64,000 nucleotides of DNA from Phycisphaeraceae bacterium (lineage in GTDB: Bacteria > Planctomycetota > Phycisphaerae > Phycisphaerales > UBA1924), in the NCBI GenBank assembly GCA_020639215.1, contig JACKHA010000001.1:62001-126000 (forward strand). The letters run 5' to 3'. Shown here in pieces: positions 18,598-27,454 of this stretch. Below the pieces are notes generated by a model. That model worked only from the letters and a program-made list of their open reading frames with translations. It was not told the DNA's origin and searched no databases. Position 1 is the first letter of the stretch. Each line of letters begins with the position of its first letter. Made by a program: the position numbers and the translations under genes.

Positions 18598-18620
18598 ACG
18601 GCCCCACGACGAGCCGGCGC

Positions 18621-19406
18621 TCAGCAACCCGCCGCGAAGATCGCCAGGTAAAAGAAGAAATCGTCGTTGGTCAGCACGCCGTCGGGCATGCCATACCCCG
18701 GCTGGTCCGGGATGGCCGCGTGCGTCTGGTCGCCCACCAGCACGTTGCCCGCGGCGAACTGCGCCAGGTAGTACGCAAAGTCGTCGTTGTTCAAGACGCC
18801 ATCGGGCTCGCCGTAGCCCGCCTGCCCGGGGATCGCGGTCGTGGTCAGGTCCGGGCGGCATGGCGTGACGATGACGGTCGTGCCGAAGTACTCCGTCTTC
18901 GCATCCACCCAATAGGGGCTCTGCACGGACGGGAACAGGCGAACCGAGGTGTACGTCGGCCCCGGCTCCCACCGAATCCCGTATTCGCCGGGCTCATCGA
19001 TCTTCAGGTCATACCCCCCGAGCAGCCCGTTCACGTTCGGGATCTGCGGCGGGATGAACCCCCCTTGGAAAAACGCCGGCGTGAGCTCGTAATCCAGCCC
19101 GACCCTCGAACCGCCGACGAACTCGCCCCACCGGATCAGCACGCTCGAAGAGAAGAAACACCGGAAGTTGGAGGGGCTGCCTGCATCACCGTCGATGACG
19201 ATCGAGCCCTGCACGCCGGCGAACTGGTGCCAGCCGCCAACCAGGTGGGGGTAGGTCAGCAGCGCCTCGACATAGAACACTTCCCCCGGCGCCACATACA
19301 CCCGCGACGCCCTCTGCGCCACAACCCGGATGCTCGCCTCGAACGCCCCCGCGCACGACACGACAGCACCCGCACCAACCGCCGCCGCCGCCCACATCCG
19401 ATCCAT
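18621..19406 (-). CDS. Secreted protein with GC-type dockerin
   Basis: A 261-residue exported protein. A short signal peptide ([19 protein letters not shown]) leads into a beta-rich domain of about 160 residues with no family I recognise ([34 protein letters not shown]). This may be a cohesin-like or choice-of-anchor fold. The C-terminus carries two dockerin-like repeats: [18 protein letters not shown] with [16 protein letters not shown], then [22 protein letters not shown]. The start at 19406 follows GGAAGGGG. It lies 36 nt downstream of the next dockerin gene on the same strand, so the two may be co-transcribed. Confidence 0.75.
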   Translation of the reverse strand: MDRMWAAAAVGAGAVVSCAGAFEASIRVVAQRASRVYVAPGEVFYVEALLTYPHLVGGWHQFAGVQGSIVIDGDAGSPSNFRCFFSSSVLIRWGEFVGGSRVGLDYELTPAFFQGGFIPPQIPNVNGLLGGYDLKIDEPGEYGIRWEPGPTYTSVRLFPSVQSPYWVDAKTEYFGTTVIVTPCRPDLTTTAIPGQAGYGEPDGVLNNDDFAYYLAQFAAGNVLVGDQTHAAIPDQPGYGMPDGVLTNDDFFFYLAIFAAGC

Positions 19407-19442
19407 GTCGCGCCCCTTCCCGCCGGAAGCCAGCGCTCGAGT

Positions 19443-20609
19443 CTAGCAGCCCGCCGCGAACAGCCCGAGGTAATAGAAGAAGTCGTCGTTGTTCACCACG
19501 CCGTTCGGCACGCCATACCCCGCCTGCCCCGCGATCGCCCCGCTGGTGAGGTCGCACACCGCCACATTCCCCGCCGCGAACTGCGCCAGGAAGTAGAAGA
19601 AATCATCGTTGTTCAAGACGCCGTTCGGCACGCCATACCCGGGCGCGCCCGGGATCGCCCCCGCCGTCAGGTCGGGCGCGCACACCGGCACCAGCACGCC
19701 GCCCATCGCCTCAAGCGTCAGCGTCCCGTCCAGGTTTGTCGTGATGTCCTCCAGCGTCAGGCTCATCACCACGCCCGCCGTCACGCCCGCGGTCAGCGTC
19801 GGCAACTCGAACGGGATCTCCGGCAGCGCGACCCCCACCATCGTCGTCTGCCCCTGCGAGACCATCTGCACGCCCGTCAGCGTCGCCACGGCCGCCGCCC
19901 CCGAACCCACCACCTCGATCTGCCCCGCCAGCACGATCGGCGCCGGGACGCCCGGCAGCGCGAGCGGGTTGCCCAGGAACGACGCCTCGCCCTCGATCGT
20001 CACCACCGGCGCCGCCGTGAAGTCCCACGTCCCGGGCCCCGTCGGCGTCAGCAGCCCCGCGCCCCCGCCCACCTGCGTCATCACCAGCGACGAGACTTCC
20101 AGCTCCCCCACCGGCAGCGACACCGCCACACCCGGGTACACGAACGTCGGATTCGCCGTCCGGAACGTCTGCGGCACCAGCGACACCGTCGCCGGCAGCA
20201 TCAGGCTCCCGCCCGCGAGCAGGTCCGCCGCGAGCCCCGTGACCTCCAGCGTCCCGAGCGCCTCGTTGATCGTCAGCGCGAACGCGCCGCCGGTCGCGGT
20301 ATCCAACGGCCCCGACACCGCCCCGCCCAGCATCACCGGGATGTCATCGTTCTGCGTCGGCCCGAACGGAAGCGGCGGGAAGAACTGGAACCCCAGCGCC
20401 GTCCGCGTGCCCGTCGGATTGCTGGTCGCGTCCCAGTCGCCCCGCAGCGTCCCCGCGCTGTCGAACGAGAACTCCGTCGAGCCCACCAGCCCGCTCGCGT
20501 TCTGATCGATCTGCATCGAGAAAGTGGTCTGGGCGTGCGCCACGCCGATGCCCAGGCCCGCAACCGACGCCACGATCGCCCCACCCCGCACAACGCCCAT
20601 TCCAAGCAT
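19443..20609 (-). CDS. Secreted protein with GC-type dockerin
   Basis: A 388-residue exported protein starting at 20609 behind GGGAGAG. A signal peptide ([20 protein letters not shown]) precedes about 290 residues of Gly/Thr/Val/Leu-rich beta-strand sequence without a family match I can name (for example [20 protein letters not shown]). Two dockerin-like repeats end the protein: [18 protein letters not shown] with [16 protein letters not shown], then [20 protein letters not shown]. Domain order matches its downstream neighbour and suggests a tandem pair of surface or matrix proteins that share the anchoring module but not the exported head. Confidence 0.75.
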   Translation of the reverse strand: MLGMGVVRGGAIVASVAGLGIGVAHAQTTFSMQIDQNASGLVGSTEFSFDSAGTLRGDWDATSNPTGTRTALGFQFFPPLPFGPTQNDDIPVMLGGAVSGPLDTATGGAFALTINEALGTLEVTGLAADLLAGGSLMLPATVSLVPQTFRTANPTFVYPGVAVSLPVGELEVSSLVMTQVGGGAGLLTPTGPGTWDFTAAPVVTIEGEASFLGNPLALPGVPAPIVLAGQIEVVGSGAAAVATLTGVQMVSQGQTTMVGVALPEIPFELPTLTAGVTAGVVMSLTLEDITTNLDGTLTLEAMGGVLVPVCAPDLTAGAIPGAPGYGVPNGVLNNDDFFYFLAQFAAGNVAVCDLTSGAIAGQAGYGVPNGVVNNDDFFYYLGLFAAGC

Positions 20610-20715
20610 GGATGCTCTCCCTCTCGCCCGCCCGCGCACCGCGGATCCGGCGCACAAGCCTACCGCGCACACCCGGATCCACAAAGCCCGAACGAACGCC
20701 CATGAACCCAGCCGA

Positions 20716-21864
20716 TCAGGTTCCCGGGCGTGCCCCCGGCGTCACCCGCAGCCGCCGATCCGGCACCCGCACCCCGCCCGGCGTGGCCTCACCGCCGCCC
20801 GCCGCCCCATCCTCAACTTCTTCGAACTCCCACAGGTCCACGTCCTCCACCCGGTCCACCGGATACGCCCGCAGCAACCGCTCCAGATCGAACGGCACCG
20901 CCGACTGACGCTCCTGGCGGTTCTCGATCCGGTCGAGCAAGAGGCGGATCCGGATCGGCGTGCCGGGGATCGTCACGTCGATGTTCTCCGCCATCAGCGG
21001 GCGACGGCGCGAGTCGCCCCGCACCTCCACCAGCACGTCACGCTCCAAAACCGACGCCACCGACACCCGCCCGCGCGAATCCAGCAACTCAACCCGCCGC
21101 GGCAGCATCGTCGCCGGATCGAACCACATCCGACGCGTGCCGAACCGCGCCGGCACATCCACCAGCACATGCCGCCCGTCCGGAGACCACGCGACGCGAG
21201 CCCCGGGCGGCGGCGCAAGAGCAACGTTCACGCGCTCCCCACCCTCGCCTTCGCTCGCCTCACCCTCGCGACTCGCCGCCGCTCGATCCGCCGGTTCGCC
21301 AGCGCCCTCAACCTCAACCGCCCCCGGCAACGCCGTGATCCCGATCAGGTCCAGCAGATCGAGCGGATGCACGGGCGCGCCCAGGCTCGCGGCCCGCTCG
21401 GGCGACGCCATCTCGTGCGTGCCCACGTACGCGATCTTCCGCCCCGCCTCCAGCCGGTCGAACCACCAGTAGTGCGTCGCGTTCGCCCCGAGATAGAAGT
21501 ACACCTCCGACGCGATCTGCTTGCCCAGGCTCAGCGCCACGCGGTCCGCCTGGATGATCTGCAGGTACCCCTCGGCCTGCTCCGTCCGAACCTGCCCGTC
21601 CTGATCCTGGTACGTCACCAGCGCCGAAGCCGCGGCCCAAACCCTGTCCAGATCCGCGACCCGCCGGTTCTGCGCCCCAGCGACCTCGGCATACGACGGC
21701 AACTCCACACGCTCCGGCTCCACGATCGCGGGCGTCTCCGGCGCTTCCGGTGACGTCGAACAACCGGGCATCAGGAGCAACGCGAAGGACGCGAGGGCCG
21801 CGGAGAACCCGAGGCTCGCAAGTCCCCGCGCCACCCGCGGAGTCGCCGAAGCAGAACGTCTCAC
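20716..21864 (-). CDS. Outer-membrane-type lipoprotein, possibly LolA/LolB-like fold
   Basis: A 382-residue lipoprotein if translation begins at GTG 21864. A signal sequence ends in the lipobox LLLMPGC with Cys near residue 35. The mature part begins with an acidic Pro-rich linker, then a region with [40 protein letters not shown] and [20 protein letters not shown]. That looks like the beta-sheet cup seen in LolA-type lipid-binding proteins, but the match is only by pattern. The frame stays open upstream to 22200, but that extension runs through a palindromic repeat (21942-22160) and would hide the signal peptide, so it is rejected. The C-terminal 35 residues are Pro/Arg-rich. Confidence 0.6.
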   Translation of the reverse strand: MRRSASATPRVARGLASLGFSAALASFALLLMPGCSTSPEAPETPAIVEPERVELPSYAEVAGAQNRRVADLDRVWAAASALVTYQDQDGQVRTEQAEGYLQIIQADRVALSLGKQIASEVYFYLGANATHYWWFDRLEAGRKIAYVGTHEMASPERAASLGAPVHPLDLLDLIGITALPGAVEVEGAGEPADRAAASREGEASEGEGGERVNVALAPPPGARVAWSPDGRHVLVDVPARFGTRRMWFDPATMLPRRVELLDSRGRVSVASVLERDVLVEVRGDSRRRPLMAENIDVTIPGTPIRIRLLLDRIENRQERQSAVPFDLERLLRAYPVDRVEDVDLWEFEEVEDGAAGGGEATPGGVRVPDRRLRVTPGARPGT

Positions 21865-21941
21865 GACGGATCCCAACGCCCGACGACTCCCTCGCAACTC
21901 GCGTCGCAACCTCTTCGGCGCAGGGCTCGCCCCTGCCCTCG

Positions 21942-22160
21942 CCCCGGAGGGGCGCACGACTGTTGCCAGGGGCTTCAGCCCCTGGATAGCACCACCTGAT
22001 CCTTGCGGCCCCGGAGGGGCCGACGAATCCAGCACACTCCCATCAGCCTGAGAACAACTCGGAAGAGACCCACCCTCGCCGACCCGTCCGGGGCCGAAGA
22101 ACTGCTTGGACACCTCCCAGGGGCTGTAGACCCTGGCAACCCTCGCGCGCCCTCCGGGCG
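21942..22160. repeat. Palindromic repeat element, copy A
   Basis: Terminal arms at 21942-21985 and 22117-22160 are imperfect inverted copies. Each carries a small palindrome of the form CCAGGGGCT-TC-AGCCCCTGG. An internal palindrome, GGCCCCGGAGGGGCC, lies at about 22008-22022. A second copy with the same layout is at 26206-26413. Translations of such elements (QGLKPLATVVRPSG) recur in planctomycete and verrucomicrobial genomes as far as I recall. The element lies between two genes of one minus-strand run. Confidence 0.8.
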
Positions 22161-22196
22161 AAAGAACGAAACCTGCATTGCGGCGGGCCCACCCCC

Positions 22197-22766
22197 TCAC
22201 CGCCCACCCTCATCACCAAGCAGGATCGCCGACAGCTCCTCCGTCCCCTCCTCCATCGCCCGCGCATCCAACCCGGGATCAACCACCTCAACCAGCGCCG
22301 GCCCATCCCCCCCGCGCTCCGGCGGCACCGCGACCCCCTTCGGCCTTACAAGCAACACCGACGCCCCATCGAGCGTCCGCGTCCCCTCCATGTGCAGCAG
22401 CCGCTTCCGCACCAGCACGAGCGCCAGCAGGTACCGAAACGCCACCTTCCGCGCCTCGCTCGCGCCCTCCAACTGCTCGAACAAATCCACCAGCGCGGCG
22501 TCATCCACGAGCTGCCGCTTCTTCGCCCCCGGCGCCGCCACCACCGACCGCCAGAACGCGAACACCTCCCCCTCCGGTCTCCGCCCGTCGTCCCACGCCG
22601 CCACGCTGAAGTCCAGCCGTTCCAAACCCGCCGGCCCGCCGCCGGCCCCCGCCGTCGGCTCCACCAGCACCGCCACGAACCGCTCCCCCACCTCCAGCGG
22701 GCGCCCCGTCGCCGCGCAAACGCCCGTCGGGCGACCGGTCTCGTATGCCGTCCCTGTCACTGCCAT
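22197..22766 (-). CDS. Conserved-looking protein of unknown function
   Basis: A 189-residue soluble protein that I do not recognise. It starts MAVTGTAYETGRPTGVCAAT, a beta-rich N-terminal segment with one Cys (ATGRPLEVGERFVAVLVEP). The middle helical part includes ALVDLFEQLEGASEARKVAF and YLLALVLVRKRLLHMEGTRT, and the C-terminus is acidic. There is no signal peptide or membrane helix. TACAGT lies 6 nt upstream of the ATG, with no ribosome site, which suggests a leaderless transcript. The small gene at 22801 is just upstream on the same strand and the lipoprotein gene is downstream. Confidence 0.65.
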   Translation of the reverse strand: MAVTGTAYETGRPTGVCAATGRPLEVGERFVAVLVEPTAGAGGGPAGLERLDFSVAAWDDGRRPEGEVFAFWRSVVAAPGAKKRQLVDDAALVDLFEQLEGASEARKVAFRYLLALVLVRKRLLHMEGTRTLDGASVLLVRPKGVAVPPERGGDGPALVEVVDPGLDARAMEEGTEELSAILLGDEGGR

Positions 22767-22772
22767 GGCCCG

Positions 22773-22778
22773 ACTGTA
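22773..22778 (-). promoter_or_regulatory. -10-like TACAGT six bases before the start at 22766
   Basis: On the minus strand TACAGT is followed by CGGGCC and then the ATG. The spacing puts the transcription start on the start codon. It is one of several TANNNT hexamers with this placement in the window. Confidence 0.45.
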
Positions 22779-22800
22779 CCTCTCTCGCCCCCGGAGCGTC

Positions 22801-23070
22801 CTATCGGCACGTCAACTCAAAGAACCGCTCGCTCGTCCCCCCCGTCCCTACCCGGAACCACATCGTCTTGGCGCACGTCGGGCAACGGGCCAGGTAGCCG
22901 TCCCCCGACCCGGCCCGGAACACCCGGATGTACCGCCCCGCACAGGTGAAGTGCACCCCGATCCACGGGCGTTCACCCCGCGCCGACGCCCCGCCGCCGC
23001 GCGACCCCTCCACCACATCCAAACCCGGCGCCGGGACGCCTCCCTCCGTCGATTCGTGGTCGTCGCGCAT
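22801..23070 (-). CDS. Small zinc-ribbon-like protein
   Basis: An 89-residue protein of unknown function. The first 30 residues are Gly/Arg-rich. The compact remainder has HFTCAGRYIRVFRAGSGDGY, then ARCPTCAKTMWFRV and a final FELTCR. The four Cys (C, CxxC, C) could bind one zinc. GC3 composition supports coding. The start at 23070 is the only upstream ATG in frame, but a later internal start is possible because the first third looks disordered. It precedes the gene at 22197 by 34 nt on the same strand. Confidence 0.55.
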   Translation of the reverse strand: MRDDHESTEGGVPAPGLDVVEGSRGGGASARGERPWIGVHFTCAGRYIRVFRAGSGDGYLARCPTCAKTMWFRVGTGGTSERFFELTCR

Positions 23071-23276
23071 GGTTCTTCATGTCGATCGGCCCATCTGGCC
23101 GAGACTGTTGCGGTTTTGGACCCGCCGGGCCCGTCGCACGCCTTCCTCCACCCCCATGGGCGTCCACCAACCACCCCGTTCGCCCCGCCGTCCCGCGGGA
23201 CGCCGGACGGGTCCGAAAGCTAGTCATCACTTGCTTGCAACCCCTGTCGCCATCGGCGGATACGCCGGGGCTGGCG

Positions 23277-23282
23277 TATACT
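23277..23282 (+). promoter_or_regulatory. -10-like TATACT upstream of lpxI
   Basis: TATACT followed by CCCGACCTCG sits 81 nt before the lpxI ATG and resembles the motif in front of tRNA-Val (9488). No clear -35 is present. The rest of 23071-23363 shows nothing else. Confidence 0.35.
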
Positions 23283-23363
23283 CCCGACCTCGCTCCGCCG
23301 ACCGCTGAGGCCCTCCACGGCTGACGACCCAAAGCGCCCGCGTCGGTTCCAGACCAGCGAACC

Positions 23364-24299
23364 ATGCCAAAGCCCGTGCTCACCATCCTCCCCGACCCGC
23401 CCGCGCCGCCGGCCGGCGTCGGCGTCATCGCGGGAGGCGGGCGACTCCCCATCATGGTCGCCCAGGGGCTCCGCGAGCGCGGCAACCTCGTCCACGGCCT
23501 CGGCATCGCCGCACAGTTCGACCCCACCTTCCCCGAACAGTGCGACTCCTTCCGCGAAGTCGGCCTCCTCCGCATCGGCCAGTGGTGCACCGCGCTGCAA
23601 CGCCGAGGCGTCCGCCACGCCATCATGGTCGGGCGGGTCGACAAGGCCAAGGTCATGCACGACCCCTTGCGCGCCTTCCGCAACGTGCCCGACCTCCGCA
23701 CCCTCCGCACCTGGCTCCGCTGCCGACGTGACCGACGCTCGCACGCCCTGCTCGCTGCCATCGCCGAAGAGATGGACCGCGGCGGCGTCTCCCTCCTCGA
23801 CTCGACCATCCCCATCCCCGACGAACTGGCCGACCCCGGCGTCATGACCCGCACCCGCCCCACCCCCGAGCAGCGCGGCGACGTCGAGTTCATCTGGCCC
23901 ATGATGACCCGCCTGCTCGCCTTCGACATCGGCCAGGCCATCGCCGTCCGCGACCGCGACGTGCTCGCCGTCGAGGCCATCGAGGGCACCGACCGCATGA
24001 TCGAACGCGTCGGCGACCTCTGCCGCGCCAAAGGCTGGACCCTCTGCAAGGGCGCCCGCGCCGGCCACGACCGGCGCAGCGACGTGCCCACCGTCGGCGT
24101 CACCACCATCCAAAAACTCCACGAGGCCGGCGGGCGTTGCCTCGCCCTGGCCGCCGGCGACGTCATCATGGTCGACAAGCCCGAGATGATCCGCCTGGCC
24201 GACTCGCTGGGCATCGCGATCGTCGGGGTGGCGATGGCCTCGAGCGGCGTGGTGGTCGAGCCGAAGCCCCTCGGCACGCCGATCCCGGCCCGGATCTGA
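23364..24299 (+). CDS. lpxI: UDP-2,3-diacylglucosamine pyrophosphatase LpxI
   Basis: A 311-residue enzyme of the LpxI (DUF1009) family, which hydrolyses UDP-2,3-diacylglucosamine to lipid X in lipid A synthesis. The N-terminal nucleotide-binding-like motif VGVIAGGGRLPIMVA and the segment RHAIMVGRVDK are typical. The C-terminal catalytic domain has FDIGQAIAVRDRDVLAVEAI, EGTDRMIERV, a Lys-rich CKGARAGHDRRSDVPTVGV and VDKPEMIRLADSLGIAIVGV. Length and domain order match the family. This means the organism makes lipid A by the LpxI branch, consistent with a didermic envelope. Its last 134 nt overlap the convergent Mrr-like gene. Confidence 0.93.
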   Translation: MPKPVLTILPDPPAPPAGVGVIAGGGRLPIMVAQGLRERGNLVHGLGIAAQFDPTFPEQCDSFREVGLLRIGQWCTALQRRGVRHAIMVGRVDKAKVMHDPLRAFRNVPDLRTLRTWLRCRRDRRSHALLAAIAEEMDRGGVSLLDSTIPIPDELADPGVMTRTRPTPEQRGDVEFIWPMMTRLLAFDIGQAIAVRDRDVLAVEAIEGTDRMIERVGDLCRAKGWTLCKGARAGHDRRSDVPTVGVTTIQKLHEAGGRCLALAAGDVIMVDKPEMIRLADSLGIAIVGVAMASSGVVVEPKPLGTPIPARI

Positions 24300-24930
24300 A
24301 GCCCTCCCCGGTCCGCGCGAACAACTCCAACGCCGACGCATCGAGTAGGACCACGCCGGTCCGCTCCGCCAGCCGCCCCGCCGACGCCGTGAATCCCCCC
24401 GTCGCCACCACAGCCGCCATGCTGGCCCCGTGGTACGCCTTGCCCGCGAACACCTCCTGCACGCTCCGGTTGCTCACCGCCCGCGCCACCCGCTTGCACT
24501 GCAGCGCCAGCACCACCGGCCCCAGACGCGCCAGCACGTCCACGCCCTGATCCCCACGCCGACCGATCACCCACGCGTCCCACCCCGCACGCCGAAGGCC
24601 ATCGGCGCACCACCGCTCGAACTCGGCCGGCGTCCAGCGAACCACCGCCGACCGCCCCAGCCCGCCATCGCGCGCGACGCCCTCGCCGGCAACCGGATCC
24701 ACCACGCCTCTGGCAACGATCGCCGCGCGACGACGCGGCCGCACCATCAACCCCGCGAGCCCGAACAGCCCCGCCCCGAGGCCGTTCACGGCCCCCGCGG
24801 CAAGCCCCGCCCAGGGCCCGCCGGCCGCGGGCTCGCCCACCCGCCCGACACCCACCACCGCCGCGAGTCCGGCCCACATCGCCAGCGCCAGGCACACGAC
24901 ACGGCATATCCACACCAAGCCCACGCCCAC
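24166..24930 (-). CDS. Membrane-tethered Mrr-like nuclease
   Basis: A 254-residue protein. Two hydrophobic segments (LVWICRVVCLALAMWAGLAA and GAVNGLGAGLFGLAGLM) precede an Mrr-cat domain at about 100-210. The domain shows WTPAEFERWCADGLRRAGWD, then the PD-(D/E)xK core GDQGVDVLARLGPVVLALQC with the catalytic Asp and the QCK Lys, and later VATGGFTASAGRLAE and GVVLLD. Mrr-type proteins cleave modified or foreign DNA, and membrane-linked versions are known but poorly understood. The final 45 residues are Arg/Pro/Ser-rich and antisense to lpxI, so the true domain probably ends near residue 210. No modification methylase lies nearby, so a classical restriction system is not indicated. Confidence 0.75.
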   Translation of the reverse strand: MGVGLVWICRVVCLALAMWAGLAAVVGVGRVGEPAAGGPWAGLAAGAVNGLGAGLFGLAGLMVRPRRRAAIVARGVVDPVAGEGVARDGGLGRSAVVRWTPAEFERWCADGLRRAGWDAWVIGRRGDQGVDVLARLGPVVLALQCKRVARAVSNRSVQEVFAGKAYHGASMAAVVATGGFTASAGRLAERTGVVLLDASALELFARTGEGFRSGPGSACRGASARPPRRSRPSPPRRSRCPASRPGGSSRACRP

Positions 24931-25248
24931 AAGCCCACCCTACCGGAGGCTGGGCAACCCGGGAAGTCCGCGTCGCCAAGTTATTGCCGAAGAACGGCTT
25001 ATGGGACCAGCGCCCGCTCGGCGATCCCGCATGCCCCACCGCCAACCATCCAAAAAGAAAAACTCGACCACGGCCTTCCGCCCGTCGTCGAGTCATAGGA
25101 GGAGAGAGACAAGACACGCAGAAGGTGCCACACGTCTGGAAGGATGCCAACGTCTGGCGCGGTTTTTCTGAAGATTCCGCCGACACCGAGCGTAACGCCC
25201 GTGCAAACAATGGCTTGGAGACGACATCACCGCCCCGAGCCCGCGGCC
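24931..25248. other. Intergenic region between SOD and Mrr-like genes
   Basis: About 318 nt with no convincing gene. It contains the SOD terminator at 25052-25093. The remainder has noticeably lower GC than its surroundings and stretches such as GTTATTGCCGAAGAACGGCT, with no match I can name. Confidence 0.5.
25052..25093 (-). terminator. Rho-independent terminator of the SOD gene
   Basis: Read on the minus strand, ACTCGAC pairs perfectly with GTCGAGT, with an extra ACGG/CCGT inner stem. TTTTTCTTTTT follows. It lies about 155 nt past the SOD stop and is the best intrinsic terminator in the window. Confidence 0.85.
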
Positions 25249-26004
25249 TCACCCGTCCGAGGACTCGTACAACGACTGAACAAACGGCCAGTTGACCACG
25301 TTCATGAACGCCGCCACGTACTCCGCACGCCGGTTCTGGTACTTCAGGTAGTACGCGTGCTCCCACACGTCGATCCCCAGCAGCGGGCGGGCCCCCGTCA
25401 CGAACATGTTCTGCTGCTTCTCCTGCTGGATGATCATCAGCCGCCCGCCCATCGCCTCGTGGATCAGCCACGCCCAGCCGCCGCCCTCCACGGTCTCGGC
25501 GGCCAGCGTGAACTGGGCCTTGAACGAGTTGAACGACCCGAAGTCGCGCACGATCGCGTCCATCAGCGCCCCGCCCGGCTCGCCCGGCGCGTCGGGCGCC
25601 ATGCAGTTCCAGAACAGCGTGTGGTTGATGTGCCCCGAGGCGTTGAACGAGAGTTGCCCGCACCAGTGCTTGATGAGGGCCGGGTCGCCGCCCCCGGTGC
25701 GGATCAGTTCGAGCTGCTGCAGCGCGATGTTCAGCCCGCGCACGTAGCCCGCGTGGTGGCGATCGTGGTGGATGGTCATCGTCTGCGCATCGATGTGCGG
25801 CTCGAGCGCGGCCACGTCGTACGCCAGGTCCGGCAGCGTGTACTCGCCCGTCGCCGCCTGGTACCCGAGCGCCGCCGCCGACAACCCGAACGCGCCCGAC
25901 GCCAGCCCGGGCGCCCTCGCCCCCATCGCGGGGCGAGCCAGCACGGCGGCAGAACCAGTGGCCAACGCACCAAGCGCCACGCGACGGGTCAGGGGAGTGG
26001 TCAT
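25249..26004 (-). CDS. sod: Tat-exported Fe/Mn superoxide dismutase
   Basis: A 251-residue dismutase converting superoxide to hydrogen peroxide and oxygen. The start at 26004 has an excellent AAAGGAG site. A twin-arginine-like signal (TRRVALGALATGSAAVLA) suggests folded export. The dismutase part begins at EYTLPDLAYDVAALEPHIDA. Metal ligands are visible in TIHHDRHHAGYV, GHINHTLFW and GIDVWEHAYYLKYQN. The segment usually reading NQD before the last ligand motif is altered (IIQQEKQQNMFVT), so iron or manganese preference cannot be read with confidence. It is a single gene with its own terminator, and its upstream region contains a palindromic repeat. Confidence 0.93.
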   Translation of the reverse strand: MTTPLTRRVALGALATGSAAVLARPAMGARAPGLASGAFGLSAAALGYQAATGEYTLPDLAYDVAALEPHIDAQTMTIHHDRHHAGYVRGLNIALQQLELIRTGGGDPALIKHWCGQLSFNASGHINHTLFWNCMAPDAPGEPGGALMDAIVRDFGSFNSFKAQFTLAAETVEGGGWAWLIHEAMGGRLMIIQQEKQQNMFVTGARPLLGIDVWEHAYYLKYQNRRAEYVAAFMNVVNWPFVQSLYESSDG

Positions 26005-26205
26005 CGAGACTCCTTTCATTGCAAGCGTGCGCGCCACGCTCTGGCCATCCGAATCATCAGACTCCGACCGATCCGATCATCCGCGTCGTGCACGTTCGAC
26101 CGGCACACCCACGCCATCGAACAGTACCGCTCTCCCGCCCGACGGGCGCACGGGCCTTGCCGGAGGCTCGCGATCAGAGAAAGCACGGGCGTTGCAGGGG
26201 TCTCC

Positions 26206-26413
26206 CGCCCGAAGGGCGCACGAGTGTTGCCAGGGGCTTCAGCCCCTGGGAGGGCCTTGAAGAACCCACGACCCCGGAGGGGTCGGCGAGGTACGTTCCC
26301 CGGACAACTCCACGCCCCGCGAGGCCGAGCATCACCGCCCCTCCGGGCCCAGCCTTCATGAGCGGCCATCCAGGGGCTGAAGCCCCTGGCAACCCTCACG
26401 CGCCCTCCGGGCG
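26206..26413. repeat. Palindromic repeat element, copy B
   Basis: 44-nt arms at 26206-26249 and 26370-26413 are near-perfect inverted copies. Each ends in the internal palindrome CCAGGGGCT-TC-AGCCCCTGG (reversed on the right) and starts with a CGCCCGAAGGGCG or CGCCCTCCGGGCG palindrome. The interior has GACCCCGGAGGGGTC at 26270-26284. The layout equals that of copy A at 21942-22160. A decayed partial arm (CGCCCGACGGGCGCACGGG) lies just outside at about 26136-26154. It carries no gene; it separates the divergent SOD and miaA genes. Confidence 0.85.
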
Positions 26414-26494
26414 GGAACCTCGGCGGCTCAACAAGAACAACAACATGCCGGAGACTCGGAAGGCTCCGACCCCAGCGCCATTTCATCCTGCCTC

Positions 26495-26500
26495 TACCAT
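26495..26500 (+). promoter_or_regulatory. -10-like TACCAT six bases before miaA
   Basis: TACCAT, then CTCCCG, then the ATG at 26507. There is no ribosome site, so a leaderless miaA message is likely. Confidence 0.45.
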
Positions 26501-26506
26501 CTCCCG

Positions 26507-27454
26507 ATGCCCGCCACGCCGCGCTTCCCCGTCATCATCGGCCCGACCGCCGGCGGCAAGTCGGCCCTGGCGATGGCGCTGTGCGATGCGCTCCGCGACC
26601 ACGGCCGCAACGGCGAGATCGTCTCGGCCGACGCCATCCAGATCTATCGCGGCCTCGACATCGGCTCGGCCAAACCCACGCACGAAGTACAGGCCGCGGC
26701 CCCCCACCACCTCATCGACGTGGTCGAGCCCGAGGACGCGTACTCGGTGCACCAGTGGCTGTCCGCGGCCAACGCCGCCATCGACGACATCCGCGGGCGC
26801 GACGCCCTGCCCATCGTCGTCGGCGGCACGCACCTGTACGTCAAGGCCCTGCTCGACGGGCTGTTCGACGGGCCGGGCGCCGACGAGGCCCTTCGCGACG
26901 AACTCCGGGCCATGGACCCCGCGGCCCGTCGCGCGGAACTCGAGCGCGTCGATCCCCAGGCCGCGGCCCGGATCCACTTCAACGACGAGCGCCGCACGGT
27001 GCGGGCGCTCGAGGTGTTCCGCCTGACGGGGCGTCCGATCTCGGCCCACCAGGCCCAGTGGGACGCCGCCGGCCCGCGGGCCGACGCGCTGCTGGTCGGG
27101 CTGGAATGGGAGACCGACGCGATCAACGCGCGGATCAACGAGCGGGTCCGCGAGATGGTCCGGCGCGGCCTGATCGAAGAGGCCCGAGCCCTCTGGGAGG
27201 CCCAGCGCTTCGGCCCGCAATCACGCGAGGCCCTGGGGTACAAGCAACTGATCGCCCACTTCGAACGCCGCGCCACGCTGGAGGAGGCGATCGAGGCGAT
27301 CAAGATCGAGACGCGACGGTTCGCGAAGAACCAGCGGACGTGGATGCGGAGGTTGCTCGTCGGGCCCGCGGCTGTGGCGTTCAAGGGCGACTCGGTCGAC
27401 GCCAGCGGGTGCGTCGACATGCTCGTGCGCCGCTTGTGCGGAGCATCGCCATGA
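26507..27454 (+). CDS. miaA: tRNA dimethylallyltransferase MiaA
   Basis: A 315-residue enzyme that adds the dimethylallyl group to A37 of tRNAs reading UNN codons. The P-loop is IIGPTAGGKSALA. Next come VSADAIQIYRGLDIGSAKPT and HHLIDVVEPEDAYSVHQWL, then VVGGTHLYVKALLDGLF, NDERRTVRALEVFRLTGRPI and the C-terminal RRFAKNQRTWMRRL, all in family order. Length is normal. The stop overlaps the next start (ATGA), so the zinc-ribbon membrane protein is translationally coupled. Confidence 0.95.
   Translation: MPATPRFPVIIGPTAGGKSALAMALCDALRDHGRNGEIVSADAIQIYRGLDIGSAKPTHEVQAAAPHHLIDVVEPEDAYSVHQWLSAANAAIDDIRGRDALPIVVGGTHLYVKALLDGLFDGPGADEALRDELRAMDPAARRAELERVDPQAAARIHFNDERRTVRALEVFRLTGRPISAHQAQWDAAGPRADALLVGLEWETDAINARINERVREMVRRGLIEEARALWEAQRFGPQSREALGYKQLIAHFERRATLEEAIEAIKIETRRFAKNQRTWMRRLLVGPAAVAFKGDSVDASGCVDMLVRRLCGASP

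Noticed and set aside
21865..22200. N-terminal extension of the lipoprotein gene
   Set aside because: It is encoded by palindromic repeat copy A and would bury the lipobox signal.
24166..24930. Restriction-modification system around the Mrr-like gene
   Set aside because: No methylase or specificity gene is nearby; neighbours are lpxI and sod.
22973..25663. 896-codon minus frame across lpxI and its neighbours
   Set aside because: It spans a terminator, a recognised gene on the other strand and low-complexity sequence.
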